DNA of 41,339 nt, from positions 1-41,339 of the forward strand of contig CAIZMQ010000090.1 of NCBI GenBank assembly GCA_903934135.1. The letters run 5' to 3'. Source of the stretch: an uncultured Verrucomicrobiota bacterium (GTDB lineage: Bacteria > Verrucomicrobiota > Verrucomicrobiia > Chthoniobacterales > JACTMZ01). Below, piece by piece: positions 31,191 through 41,106 of the stretch (its first letter is position 1; each line of letters opens with the position of its first letter). Below the pieces are notes generated by a model. The model had not been told where the DNA came from, did no database searches, and saw only the letters and a list, made by a program, of their open reading frames with translations. The translations under genes were made by a program, and so were the position numbers.

Positions 31191-34100
31191 TCAGGGTGCC
31201 AGCTCGACTTGGACGCGGTAGAAGCGCCCACCGGTCGAGCCGAGGCCGGTTTCCGTCACGGTCTTGGTCGTGTCGTCGCCGGTCACGGGGTTGGCTTGGC
31301 CGTCCGCGATTTGGGTCACAGCGGTCCAATCATCACCGGAGGTGAGATGGGTGCGGGCCATGACCGTGTAGACGCGACCGGCCACGGTCGGGAATTGGAC
31401 GCGGAAGGTATCGCCGGTCGACTCGACGGCAAGGGCCGGGAAGCCGCTGGCGGCATTCATCGGATTCGAACCAACAATGTATTCCTCGCGGTCCGTCAGA
31501 CCATCGCGGTCAAAGTCGCCGGTGCCATCGCGGTCGAGATTGCCGAAGTTCTCCAATTCCCAGACATCGGGCAGGCCGTCGTCGTCGCGGTCGGGGTGCG
31601 TGCTGCCGCCGTCATCGAAGCCGAGGGTGACGAGGTGCGGGCCGGCGCCGGTGAGTTCGACTTCGACCTGGTGCGTTTGCGCTTGGTTGCGACGCTGCAC
31701 AGTAGTGGTCGCGGCAGTGTCGACGGCCGCGGTGTTGATCTGCGGGGCCTCGACCCAGGCGCGGACCACTTCGCTGCCGCTGGCGTTGGCCACGCTGACG
31801 CGAGTGCTGTTTTCGACCACTTCAGTGGTGAGGCCTTCGTGGCCGTGGAGCATGAGGTCAAGGAGGTTCGGCGAGAGGCCGAAGCGGATGGAGAGTTTGG
31901 AGGGACCGCTCAGCGTGTAGGACGCGGCGAGTTCGCCTTGCGTGGCGGACGTCAGGACGATGGTCTTGCTCACGCCGTCGGTGCTGAAGGTCCAGCCTTT
32001 GGCGCCCCCGGGGGCCGCACTGACGGCATAGTCGGCATTGACACCCGCGCTGCTCCCGGTCGAACCGGTGAGCGAATACCAATCCTTGAAGCCGCTGGTG
32101 CGGTAAGCCGTTTCGTTGCTCAAGCCTTCGTCCTCGGTATCCGTGTTGCCGTAAGAGGCGAAGTTACCCGCCACCTGCCAAATCTTGCCGGTGCCGTCGC
32201 GCAGCCAGGCCGCGGTCATGCGGCCGCCCTTCTTCTCGAAGACAGCGAAGACACGGCTGTTGAAGAGGAGGTATTCATTCTGTCCGTCGAGATCGACGTC
32301 CTCCTCCACCGCCTCGTGGGTGCCGGCGGCGGCCGACGCGTTCCACTGCTCGACGCGCGCGTAGACTTTGGCAAAGCGGGCTTGGCCTTGGGTGTTCCGG
32401 GCGAAGGGGGCCAGCGATTGGTTCTCGAGCGACGCGGGGTTGATGTAATCGCCGGTGCTGAATTTGCTCAGGTCGTTGGCTTGGCCCGCATTCGGCAGGT
32501 AGAACGCGGTTTGGAACATGGCGCCTCCGATGACCGCGCGGGCCACGTCCTGCAGGTGGCCGGAGGTGGCGGTCTTGGCGGCATTCCATGCCGCATTGGC
32601 ATGGCCGTCGCCGCCGACCCGGCCGAAGGCGCTGTCCGCGGTGAAGGTCTGGGTCTTCAGCTTGTTGAACCAATTGTCATAATTTTCCCGGGTGGCCCAG
32701 TCGACCCAGTCTTTGGCCGTCTGGCGCAAGTCGCGGCCGGTGCCCTGATCGACCGTGCCCCAAGTTCCGACAAGTTGCCCGTTGTCTTGCCGCGGGTATT
32801 GGATCTGACCCGCGACGATCTGCCCGGCGGTGACGAGGCGGACCCAAGGACGGCTGGCCAGCCAGCGGACGTTGGCGTCATAGCTGGTGGCTTTGGCGTC
32901 GCTGGAGAACTCATCGAAGTCGCGCCAGAGGACAACGACTTGGTCCTGCGTGCCGCTGCGGGAGCGGCGGGAGAGGAGTTGGCGGACGGGCAATGGCGTG
33001 CCCTCGTCGAGCGTGCTGTTTAGGTAATCGCTGGCCACGTCATGAATGGGGAAAATTTTCAGCCCATTGACTTCATTGAGGCGGTACCCCGAGGTGCTCA
33101 AAGCGTTGCTCCGGCCGAACCACTTGACGAAGTGACGCATTTGGTCGGCGAAGGTGTAGCCGTAGCCCATGCCCTGGATCATGGTCAGGGTCTCGTCGTC
33201 GAGGACGCGCTCAGCCGGCCAGAAGATGCTGCGCGAGGCGGCCGGCTGGTTGTCGCCGTAAATGGTATCGAGGAATTTTTCCGCAACCTCTTTGTTCGCG
33301 AGGTTGAACTCGGGGAGGAAATATTTCGGCACGTGGTCGGCGAAGGTCGAGCCGACGAGGGAAACTTTCCCTGCACCGACCAGTGCCTTGACCGCGCGGT
33401 TGAAGCTGGGTCCGTCGTTGTTCGGCCACGGGCCGGCATTCGGGTTCTTGGCCCATTGGAGCGCGGAAGCGAGCGTCGGGGTGATGTGGAGGGTGAGTGG
33501 CGCGTTGTAGGCCTCGTGAGTCTCGAGCAGGCGGGAGTAACCGACGGCGGGGGTGCCGCGGCGAACCCAGGTCTGCGCGGTCTCGGCCCGGTCGATAGCT
33601 TGGTTGCCGTGGGCGAGAAGCATGACTTTGGCGTTCCTGTTGCGGTCGTTGCTTCCGCTCCGGCCGAAGAAGCTGGAGAGCTTGCCGTTGAGGCGGATGT
33701 TGTCCTGATCCCGCCAGAAATCGGAGGCCAGCCAGTCGTCGTAGATGGTGTCGCGGATGTCGTTGCGGCCCGGAATGTCCCCGCTGCCGCTGCCGATAGT
33801 GTTCGGCATGGTGCTGAAGACTTGGAAGTTGAGCGTGTCCGGATTGCCGCCCCAGCCGGCATCGATGAGGTGCTGCCGGTCGACGGAAATCTCGACCGCA
33901 TCATAGCGACTGGACCAGGCGATGCGGTCGAGTCCGGTGCCGAAGCCGCGCGAAATAACGCCGAAGCTGGCCGGGTTCTGGAACTGGTCGATCGTGTTAT
34001 TGCCGCGGTTGGTGTCGATGAAGATCGAGCCGAAGTCTTGGCCATAGGCCGCGACGACCGCCTCCCAGCGCATGTCGGTGGCGATGTCGACCTCGTTGGG

Positions 34101-37100
34101 AATGGCGCGCTCGCCGACGGCGGGGCTGCCCATGTCGATGACGATGTAGGCAGCGACCTGGCCCTGCCAAGCATTCGGCGCGAGGTCCATGAAGTCGACG
34201 CGGAAGTAAACACGTCCGTCGGCGGCGCCGCCATCGCGGAAACTGAAGGCGACGGTGTCGCGCGAGCTGTCGCTGGCATTGGTGCGGTAGACATCGGCGC
34301 CCTGGCTGCCGCCTTCATTGTATTCATCGAGCACGAGCAGATCTTCGTGCGTCCAATCGGTGAAGCTGCCGATGGTGATGGCCCCCTCGCCCGCCCCGCC
34401 TCCGCCGCCAGTGTTGGACTGGTTCGGTTGCGTGCCGTTGGCAAGTTCGGAGGCGTTGTCGAGGTCGTCGTTGTCGGGATCGCCCGCCGGACCGTTGTTG
34501 ATGTTGCCGGGGCCGCCGTCGCGGAAGCTGTAAGTGCCGTTGTCGAGCGGATCAAGGCCGTGGTTGACCTCCCAGCCGTCGGGCAGTCCGTCACCGTCCG
34601 TGTCAGTGCGCAACGGATCGGTCTCGCTAATGACGATTTTCGGCCAACCGTCGGTCTGCGCGGTGCCGTTGCCGCCGGGCGCGTAGGCGGCGAACAGCGC
34701 GGTGTAATTGATCGCCCGCGAGGCGGCGGCGCCGAGGCGGAATTGCGGGTTGGCCGACAGGAGCAATTCGGTGAGCGTTCCGTCCTCAGCCTTGAGGAAG
34801 ATTTCGGTGCGACCGTTGAAATTCTGATCCTCGCCGGTGCCGTCGTTCAGCCCGTCACCATCGGAGTCGGTTTTGGCGGAAGTGGTCTCCTGCCAAGTCT
34901 CAAAAGACTCGATTGTGTTGTTGGGCCAGTCGCCGAGATTCGGGCGGTTCGCGCTGTCGGTGTATTGGTTGATCGTGGCGGCAAGTTGCAGTGGTTTGCC
35001 GTCTCCGTCGGTCCAACCGTTGCGGTTGGCATCCTCGACGCCATCGGAGAGACCGTCACCGTCGGTGTCGCGATTGAGCGGATCAGTCACCGAGCCGGCC
35101 GCTTGGCGGGCGCGGTCGTCGCCTTGGCTCTGCGAGCCGACGCCGGGCACCGCCGGATGGTTCTGCACCACGGCATAAAGCGGGGGATCCAGGTCGCCGA
35201 TGAAGTTGGGGGACCCATCGCCGTTGCTGTCGGCCGTCAAATCGGTCGGCGGCGAGGACGCCGTGCGCCAGCCGACCTCGAGAGCGTCAGGCAAGCCGTC
35301 GCTGTCGCTGTCGGGGCTGGTCGGAAGCGAGCGGCCGGTGGCGAAGTAGGTGTGGACGTCGCCGTTGCTCCACGTCTCGGCGTTTCCGGGCGGGAGCGCC
35401 TTGCGGTTGCTCTCGTCGATGTTGACCAATCCGTCGTTGTCGTCATCGCGGTCGTCGAAGCCGGAAGGCTCGACGATTTGGCGCAGGACGACGGAAGCAT
35501 TGCGCGACGTTCTGGTGACAACGCCGTCAAGCGGTGCTTCGGCTTCGATGACGTAGCTGCCGGGTGCGGTGATGTTCCACGTGTAGCTCCAAAGCCTGAT
35601 GTTGCCGTTTGTTTCGGATACGGGGTCTCCGCTGACGGCGATGCCGGTCAGCGCCGGTGCGTCGGTCACCCCGGAGTCGGTCTCCACTTGGACCACGTAG
35701 GCCATGGCATCGGGACCCGGACCGTCGGGAAGAATGAGTTCCGTCGGACGGCCGTCGGGGCCGACCACGGTCGGGCGGGTGATACGGAGGAAGGGTTTGT
35801 CGCTCGCGTTGACGGTGACGCGCCGGATGGCCGTGAAGGTGCGGTTGGTGTCGCCCGGATCGCGATAGACGACGCGGAACTCCTGCTGGGGCACGGCGGA
35901 GTTGTAAAGATTCGGCAAAGGGATAGAGAGCTGGTGAAAGGCGCTGCCGGGACCGAAGCTGCCGTAGTCGATGGACCAACTGTCGCGGTCCTGCGCATTG
36001 CCCTCGGCCAGGAACGTGAACCGCGCCATCATCTGCTCCGGCGTGATGGAGACATTGCTCCATGTCTTGGGGAACCAAACGCGCATGATGTAGTTGTCGT
36101 CGACCTCGTCGCCGTCATTGGCCGGGAAGGCGACAAGGAGGCGCTCCGCGTTGCCCAGGGTCTGGACGCTGCGGGTGATCTCGCGCACGTGGGCCGCGGC
36201 CGCCCCGAGGCTGAGATCGCGGGACGAGGAGGCCTCGAGGAGGCGGACTTTGATCGTCGCTGCACCGGAAACCGGGATGTTGTTGTAGGTGAACCGCCAC
36301 TCTTTCTGGTGGGGACTGTCGATCGACAGGCTGGGTGTCACCTCGATGGCCCGGGCCCAGGTCGGATTCAGGGTCGTGTCATAGCTTCCGTTGCCGTTGA
36401 GATCGGTGAAAGTTTCACCCTCGTTCCAAACGCCGTTGTTGTTGGCGTCGACAAAGGGCTCGAAGCCGGCTCCGTTTCCGTTCTGCCGGCGCGTGACTGC
36501 ATCGTCGTTGTCGGTCTCGGAGTCGGCGATGGAATACCAGACTTCCTCGACGGTCATGTCGGTGCGGACCACCATTTCGTAGCCGGATCCACCAACCGTT
36601 TCGCCGTTGGTGGCGGGGAAAGCCAGTTCGCCATCGGGCGTCTTTGCGTCATAGTAAAACGTCTGGACAAAGGTGTTGTAGAGCGCGGCTTCGTTATGGC
36701 TGGCATCGAGCGCCGGTTTGCCAGTCGTGGGATAGGCGTTGCGCTTGAGGAAGGCGCGGGCGCGCAGGACGTGGAAGCCCTCGCTCAGGCCGGTCTGCAT
36801 GGCGAAGGGCCATTGGTCGTAGGATTTGTCGACCTGCGGTGTGCGTGCGTAGTCGTTGTGCGGGAAAAATTGGACGGTTTCCGGATTGAAATCGGCCACA
36901 CGAAAGGTGGTCATCATCATTTTCTTGTAGGCGACCGAACCCGCGTCGCCCGGCCACCAGGCGGGGGCACCGGTACCCTCGTTTTTGCAGAAACCGATCT
37001 TGTAGGTGAACTTCGTGCCGGCCGGCGGCTTGGGAATACTGGCTGAACCCCACCAGTCGTCGGTGCTTTGGTTGTGACGGAAGTTGAGTTCGGCCGATTT

Positions 37101-39629
37101 GGTCGTGCCACGACCGATGCCGCCGGCTCCCTCGGGGAAGGAACCGTCGGTTGTGTAGTAGACGAAAGCTTTGAAACCACCGCCAACCGAGTTGCTTTTG
37201 GCCCAGACGACAAGGTCATCGGAGCCCTCGACGAGTTGCGGACCGTCGACGCCGTTGGTGCCAGCCGGACCGCCGACGGTCTGCGCGGGGTCGTGAAAAA
37301 TCCACTGGGCGACATTGCCGCTGTAGCTGTTGTAGTTGTTGGCGGCTGCCGGACCGTTGTTCACGGTCGCGCCGCCGCCGATTGTCTTGGTGTAGGTTTC
37401 GGCTCCGACGGAGCCGATCTTGTTACGCACCACGTCGCGCGCCGCGAATTTTTCCGGATGTTGGCGGTCGGCAAAGTCCGGCTGTTCGTAACCAAGGAAG
37501 ACGTCGGTGCGCAGACCGGGCGGGTTGTCCCGGAGGGCGGGATCGGTTCCTAGGCCCGTGCCGTTGAGGTCGACACCCCCGTCGAGCTTGAACAGGACGT
37601 TTTCGGCCGAACCATCGGCGCGCGCCAGGATGGTGACGGGGCCGCCTTTGACCACCGGCACGGTCGTGCGGTAAGTCAAGTCAGGCGGCGAGGTCCCGGC
37701 GGGAAAGCCTCGGTTATCCAGTCCGTAAGGGTTGAAATTTTTATCTCCATCGCGGCCGTCTTGGCGCGTGACCGTGATCTGCGGAACCTCCTCGCCGTTT
37801 TGGTGGAGCGTGATGGGACGTGTCCACAAGTCGGACGCCTCCGGAGTGCGGTAGCTGAAGACGAAGTAACCGCCCGCAGGAACGACGACGGCGGGCAGGT
37901 TGCTGGCGGCGACATAGAAGTCACCCATGAACGAGCCGTCCGGACCGCGCGCGTATTGGTGCAGCCAGGCATTGCCCGGAAAGCTGGTCGCAATGCCGCG
38001 CGACTGACCGGCCACCGTGTTGTCGTTCATCATCATGACCATGGTGATCTCGCCGGCGGCCGTGCCGCTGCGGGTCGAGCCGTCCGGGTTGCGGTTGTCG
38101 CGGCGCTCGAAGGCAAGATAATCGCCGTCGGCCCAGAGGCCTTGCTGCAAGCCGCGCGCGAAGTCGTTGTGGATTTTCAAGATGTTCGGGATACCCGGGT
38201 CGCCGAACTGTCCGAGATAATGCGTGTTGGCATGCCGCGGGAAGGCACCGCCCGACTCCCCGAGCGTCTCGGCTTTGTTGTAGCCGTCGGAATAAATGAG
38301 CCCCATGCCCTCGCGGGTCATGTAGAAAGCATGTTGCCATTCCTTCTGCGCGGCAAAGTCGCTGTCGTGGCTGTTGGCGTGGGTCACGCCCATGCCTTGG
38401 GGGAACCCGCCGGCTCCGGGCGCATCGAGGCCCTGCAAGCCGGCACTGGGATTGCCGAGAGTGCTGTTGAGTTTCGAGCGGAGGTCGTTGTCGACCAGAC
38501 GCATGCCCGCGTCCCAGTAGCCCCCGTAGCCGGGTGGCTGGCCGAGGTGCTCGCCGAAAAAAAAGCCGTCATCGCGCGGCTTCTTGTCTTCGAAAACGGA
38601 ATCGCGGTGGTTGGCGTCGCTGAAACCACGGGTGCGGTTGAATTGCCACTGCACCCCGCCGAGATATCCGGCATCGCTGGTGTCCTTACCGGCTCCGGAT
38701 TGCTGGCCGAAAAAGAAATCCGGCACGTGCTTGACCGCGTCGAGACGGAATCCGTCGGCCTTGGTGCGATCGATCGTCCAACGCGCCGCGCGAATCAAGT
38801 AGGCACCGACGTCCTCCACGAAAGCCCCGCGATTGGCCAGAATGTATCCGCGGGCTTTGAGGCGGATCTCTTCATCCGTCGCCCCGGCGCCCAACTCGGC
38901 CCGCGCCTGATCGAGCAGGATCCCGAAATAAGCCGTGTTGCCGTCCTTGTCTTTGTCATACTGTCCGGGACGTTCGAGGTCGCGGACGAAAGAAAACTTC
39001 GGGTGGGTCGAGCCTTCCGATGGTCCGAAGTTTGCGTTGGGTGTCTCGTGCGCGATGTCGATCAGGTCGGACAATCCCAGGTTCTGCACCTGCCAGGCGC
39101 TGCCCCAATCGCGGGTATTGTCCCACTTGCGGTAGAAGCCGTCTTCGGTCATCAGGAGGTGAAAATCCTCCGCCACCATGCCGGGATAGAGCTCGGTTTG
39201 CCCTTCGCCCCCGATCGGGGTGTTCTCATTGAAGCCGGGCACGTCGAAGGCCCGGTGGTTCATGATGTTGTCGAAGTAGACCCGGATCCCGAACCGATGC
39301 GCCACTTCCATCATGTGCCGCAACTCGGCTTCGGTGCCGTAGCGGGTGCGCACGGTGTTGCGTTGGTCCTTGGAGCCGAGGTCGTAGGCGTCCCAGAGAT
39401 CGTAGCCGACGGACAGCCCGCCGGAGGCTTTGGCCGCGGGCGGCAGCCAGAGGGAGTTGTAGCCGGCCTCGGCCAACTCGGGCATTTTCCGCGCCACCTC
39501 CGACCAGGAGACGTTGAAAAGCTGGAGCATCGCCTCGGCGTGGGCCGAAGGAGGGCGCCCCCCGGGGAGGACAAACAGAACACAGACGACAGCCAACAGG
39601 CGCCGCCAGACTGCGGGAGCAAACTTCAT
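31191..39629 (-). CDS. Giant secreted multi-domain amylase (GH13 + DOMON-like + GH57-like)
   Basis: The protein has 2812 residues from the ATG at 39629 (MKFAPAVWRRLLAVVCVLFV, signal peptide near residue 31). The track's start at 39683 adds 18 unneeded residues. Residues about 33-560 are a GH13 alpha-amylase: YFDNIMNH, nucleophile Asp297 in DGFRLDAVKHV, acid Glu360 in FFFGEHLG and Asp422 in NSHDSDF. Several beta-sandwich regions follow. Residues about 1390-1720 carry thrombospondin-3-like calcium repeats (DTDGDGLPDG type). Residues about 1745-1985 resemble a glucodextranase/DOMON-like domain. Residues about 1995-2360 resemble a GH57-type barrel (MLLAHGNQ, IFWPAERVLDDETL). Another calcium-repeat block (about 2680) and a C-terminal beta domain end the chain. 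It probably degrades starch-like glucans outside the cell. There is no PEP-CTERM tail. Confidence 0.85.
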   Translation of the reverse strand: MKFAPAVWRRLLAVVCVLFVLPGGRPPSAHAEAMLQLFNVSWSEVARKMPELAEAGYNSLWLPPAAKASGGLSVGYDLWDAYDLGSKDQRNTVRTRYGTEAELRHMMEVAHRFGIRVYFDNIMNHRAFDVPGFNENTPIGGEGQTELYPGMVAEDFHLLMTEDGFYRKWDNTRDWGSAWQVQNLGLSDLIDIAHETPNANFGPSEGSTHPKFSFVRDLERPGQYDKDKDGNTAYFGILLDQARAELGAGATDEEIRLKARGYILANRGAFVEDVGAYLIRAARWTIDRTKADGFRLDAVKHVPDFFFGQQSGAGKDTSDAGYLGGVQWQFNRTRGFSDANHRDSVFEDKKPRDDGFFFGEHLGQPPGYGGYWDAGMRLVDNDLRSKLNSTLGNPSAGLQGLDAPGAGGFPQGMGVTHANSHDSDFAAQKEWQHAFYMTREGMGLIYSDGYNKAETLGESGGAFPRHANTHYLGQFGDPGIPNILKIHNDFARGLQQGLWADGDYLAFERRDNRNPDGSTRSGTAAGEITMVMMMNDNTVAGQSRGIATSFPGNAWLHQYARGPDGSFMGDFYVAASNLPAVVVPAGGYFVFSYRTPEASDLWTRPITLHQNGEEVPQITVTRQDGRDGDKNFNPYGLDNRGFPAGTSPPDLTYRTTVPVVKGGPVTILARADGSAENVLFKLDGGVDLNGTGLGTDPALRDNPPGLRTDVFLGYEQPDFADRQHPEKFAARDVVRNKIGSVGAETYTKTIGGGATVNNGPAAANNYNSYSGNVAQWIFHDPAQTVGGPAGTNGVDGPQLVEGSDDLVVWAKSNSVGGGFKAFVYYTTDGSFPEGAGGIGRGTTKSAELNFRHNQSTDDWWGSASIPKPPAGTKFTYKIGFCKNEGTGAPAWWPGDAGSVAYKKMMMTTFRVADFNPETVQFFPHNDYARTPQVDKSYDQWPFAMQTGLSEGFHVLRARAFLKRNAYPTTGKPALDASHNEAALYNTFVQTFYYDAKTPDGELAFPATNGETVGGSGYEMVVRTDMTVEEVWYSIADSETDNDDAVTRRQNGNGAGFEPFVDANNNGVWNEGETFTDLNGNGSYDTTLNPTWARAIEVTPSLSIDSPHQKEWRFTYNNIPVSGAATIKVRLLEASSSRDLSLGAAAAHVREITRSVQTLGNAERLLVAFPANDGDEVDDNYIMRVWFPKTWSNVSITPEQMMARFTFLAEGNAQDRDSWSIDYGSFGPGSAFHQLSIPLPNLYNSAVPQQEFRVVYRDPGDTNRTFTAIRRVTVNASDKPFLRITRPTVVGPDGRPTELILPDGPGPDAMAYVVQVETDSGVTDAPALTGIAVSGDPVSETNGNIRLWSYTWNITAPGSYVIEAEAPLDGVVTRTSRNASVVLRQIVEPSGFDDRDDDNDGLVNIDESNRKALPPGNAETWSNGDVHTYFATGRSLPTSPDSDSDGLPDALEVGWRTASSPPTDLTADSNGDGSPNFIGDLDPPLYAVVQNHPAVPGVGSQSQGDDRARQAAGSVTDPLNRDTDGDGLSDGVEDANRNGWTDGDGKPLQLAATINQYTDSANRPNLGDWPNNTIESFETWQETTSAKTDSDGDGLNDGTGEDQNFNGRTEIFLKAEDGTLTELLLSANPQFRLGAAASRAINYTALFAAYAPGGNGTAQTDGWPKIVISETDPLRTDTDGDGLPDGWEVNHGLDPLDNGTYSFRDGGPGNINNGPAGDPDNDDLDNASELANGTQPNQSNTGGGGGAGEGAITIGSFTDWTHEDLLVLDEYNEGGSQGADVYRTNASDSSRDTVAFSFRDGGAADGRVYFRVDFMDLAPNAWQGQVAAYIVIDMGSPAVGERAIPNEVDIATDMRWEAVVAAYGQDFGSIFIDTNRGNNTIDQFQNPASFGVISRGFGTGLDRIAWSSRYDAVEISVDRQHLIDAGWGGNPDTLNFQVFSTMPNTIGSGSGDIPGRNDIRDTIYDDWLASDFWRDQDNIRLNGKLSSFFGRSGSNDRNRNAKVMLLAHGNQAIDRAETAQTWVRRGTPAVGYSRLLETHEAYNAPLTLHITPTLASALQWAKNPNAGPWPNNDGPSFNRAVKALVGAGKVSLVGSTFADHVPKYFLPEFNLANKEVAEKFLDTIYGDNQPAASRSIFWPAERVLDDETLTMIQGMGYGYTFADQMRHFVKWFGRSNALSTSGYRLNEVNGLKIFPIHDVASDYLNSTLDEGTPLPVRQLLSRRSRSGTQDQVVVLWRDFDEFSSDAKATSYDANVRWLASRPWVRLVTAGQIVAGQIQYPRQDNGQLVGTWGTVDQGTGRDLRQTAKDWVDWATRENYDNWFNKLKTQTFTADSAFGRVGGDGHANAAWNAAKTATSGHLQDVARAVIGGAMFQTAFYLPNAGQANDLSKFSTGDYINPASLENQSLAPFARNTQGQARFAKVYARVEQWNASAAAGTHEAVEEDVDLDGQNEYLLFNSRVFAVFEKKGGRMTAAWLRDGTGKIWQVAGNFASYGNTDTEDEGLSNETAYRTSGFKDWYSLTGSTGSSAGVNADYAVSAAPGGAKGWTFSTDGVSKTIVLTSATQGELAASYTLSGPSKLSIRFGLSPNLLDLMLHGHEGLTTEVVENSTRVSVANASGSEVVRAWVEAPQINTAAVDTAATTTVQRRNQAQTHQVEVELTGAGPHLVTLGFDDGGSTHPDRDDDGLPDVWELENFGNLDRDGTGDFDRDGLTDREEYIVGSNPMNAASGFPALAVESTGDTFRVQFPTVAGRVYTVMARTHLTSGDDWTAVTQIADGQANPVTGDDTTKTVTETGLGSTGGRFYRVQVELAP

Positions 39630-39852
39630 GGGGGAGAAGTCCAAAGTCCCAGATCTTTTTCTGTTGTCAAGGGTGGCGGCCATGGATTTAAAGAGAAAAT
39701 GGCCTGTGCGAAGACGTTTTTACTCTGTTAATTCAGACAGTCGTTTAACTTGTTTGTTCATTTTTACCAACAAAAATAGCGCTGCTCAGTGTCGCTGGGA
39801 CGGCGGGGTTGGCATCGGGGCTGGTTGGGCGTAAAGACATGGCCAACACCTT
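39630..39852. promoter_or_regulatory. AT-rich divergent promoter region
   Basis: This 223-bp gap between the divergent amylase and small membrane protein genes is the natural place for both promoters. It is AT-rich around 39710-39785 (for example TTTAACTTGTTTGTTCATTT) and contains a loose dyad CTGTTAATTCAGACAG with AATT at its centre. I cannot fix -35 and -10 boxes with confidence. Confidence 0.35.
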
Positions 39853-40209
39853 ATGCCTTGGGAACACCGCTCCGAACCGCTGGCGCCGAGTCATGTCTTC
39901 GCCGGGCGAGTGCTGCGGCAGATCCTGCTCGTCGCAGGAATCATCGCGGTCGCGCTGGCCATCGGGACGACCGGCTACATCCTGATCTCGGACCTCGACC
40001 TGGTGGATTCGTTCCTCGAGGCGAGCATGCTCCTGAGCGGAGCGGGCCCCCTCTACACGGAGCGAAGTTCGAGCAATGACCTGAAAATCTTTTCTTCGCT
40101 CTACGCGCTGTTCAGCACGCTGATTGTTGTGTCGAGCGTGGGCATCCTCGCCTCGCCCGTCGTGCACCGCGTGTTGCACCGGCTGCATCTCGAACGCGGG
40201 CAGGAGTAG
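39853..40209 (+). CDS. Small membrane protein with two hydrophobic segments
   Basis: The 118-residue protein has two hydrophobic segments, VLRQILLVAGIIAVALAIGT (about residues 20-45) and FSSLYALFSTLIVVSSVGIL (about 80-100), followed by a basic end VVHRVLHRLHLERG. Between them lies a mainly polar loop with LSGAGPLYTERSSSNDLK. The layout of two helices around a GxGP-like loop recalls small ion-channel-like proteins, but the motif is not a proper selectivity filter and I assign no function. It converges with the PPK2 gene. Confidence 0.6.
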   Translation: MPWEHRSEPLAPSHVFAGRVLRQILLVAGIIAVALAIGTTGYILISDLDLVDSFLEASMLLSGAGPLYTERSSSNDLKIFSSLYALFSTLIVVSSVGILASPVVHRVLHRLHLERGQE

Positions 40210-40250
40210 CGGAGCGCTCTGGCCATAGCGCCGCCGCTCCATTGGTCACC

Positions 40251-40994
40251 TTATTTCACGCCGAGCGCGGCGCCGACGCGTTTGCAGACCGTGTTGAGTG
40301 ACTTGACACGGGCATACCATTTGAAGTTCGCGGGAATGACCTGCCACGGAGCGAACTCGGGCGAGGTCTTGGCGAACATGTCCTCGGCGGCCTTGAGGTA
40401 CGCAGTCCATTTGTTGCGGTTGCGCCAGTCCTCCTCGGTGATCTTCCAATTTTTCATCGGATCGGTCGCGCGCTTCTTGAATCGCGCCATCTGCTCCTGC
40501 TTGGAAATTTGCAGCCACATTTTGATCATGATCGCCCCGTCATCGTGGAGGACGCGCTCGAATTCGTTGATCTCGCGATAAGCGCGCTGCCATTCGGTTC
40601 GCGTGCAGAAGCCTTCGACCCGCTCGACCAGCAAACGGCCGTACCACGAGCGGTCGAAGATGGCGATTTCCCCGCGGCGCGGGAGCTTGTTCCAGAACCG
40701 CCAGAGATAATGGTGCGCATATTCCTCGTCCGTCGGTTTGATCGTGGAGTAGACACGGATGTGACGGGGATCAAGACGCTCGACCAGCCGTCTGATCGTC
40801 CCGCCCTTGCCCGCGGCATCAGGACCCTCGACGACAATGATCACGCTGCGCTTCGCGTCCTTCAGGGCATGCTGCAACTCGAGCAGTCGCAAATGGCCGG
40901 CGCGGAGTTTTTCACGGTATTTCTCCGGGGTGTGGGACTTCGACTGGTCGAGTTCGGCGAGGCGGACCGGCCTGCTGGCGGAAGCGATGGGCAT
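40251..40994 (-). CDS. ppk2: Polyphosphate kinase 2 family protein
   Basis: The 247-residue PPK2-family protein uses polyphosphate and nucleoside phosphates. VVEGPDAAGKGGTIRRLVER is Walker A, EIAIFDRSWYGRLLVERVEG is Walker B plus lid sequence, and RRLVERLDPRHIRVYSTIKP, NEFERVLHDDGAIMIKMWLQ and RATDPMKNWKITEEDW are further family landmarks. The length fits the short one-domain class. Whether it phosphorylates NDP, NMP or both cannot be told from the sequence. It is followed on the plus strand side by a convergent small membrane protein gene. Confidence 0.93.
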   Translation of the reverse strand: MPIASASRPVRLAELDQSKSHTPEKYREKLRAGHLRLLELQHALKDAKRSVIIVVEGPDAAGKGGTIRRLVERLDPRHIRVYSTIKPTDEEYAHHYLWRFWNKLPRRGEIAIFDRSWYGRLLVERVEGFCTRTEWQRAYREINEFERVLHDDGAIMIKMWLQISKQEQMARFKKRATDPMKNWKITEEDWRNRNKWTAYLKAAEDMFAKTSPEFAPWQVIPANFKWYARVKSLNTVCKRVGAALGVK

Positions 40995-41047
40995 GGGTTT
41001 ACTTTTAGCGAGCGGTTGGGCTCAGGGCCAGACCGGGGGACGAACAC

Positions 41048-41083
41048 GAAAAACCCCGCGGGCCTTGGGGGCACCGCGGGGTT
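41048..41083 (-). terminator. Rho-independent terminator downstream of ilvC
   Basis: On the minus strand, AACCCCGCGG / CCGCGGGGTT is a 10-bp perfect stem with a 12-nt loop, followed by TTTCG, where the stem's TT and three more bases make a five-T run. It lies 23 bp after the ilvC stop codon. Confidence 0.85.
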
Positions 41084-41106
41084 CCTCTAGCGGGGGGGAA
41101 AGGAGA

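Noticed and set aside
33042-37046. 1334-residue plus-strand ORF, and the similar 656-residue ORF at 37761-39731
   Set aside because: They lie antisense to the giant amylase gene, are rich in Val, Ala, Gly and Asp without domain motifs, and mirror its codons.
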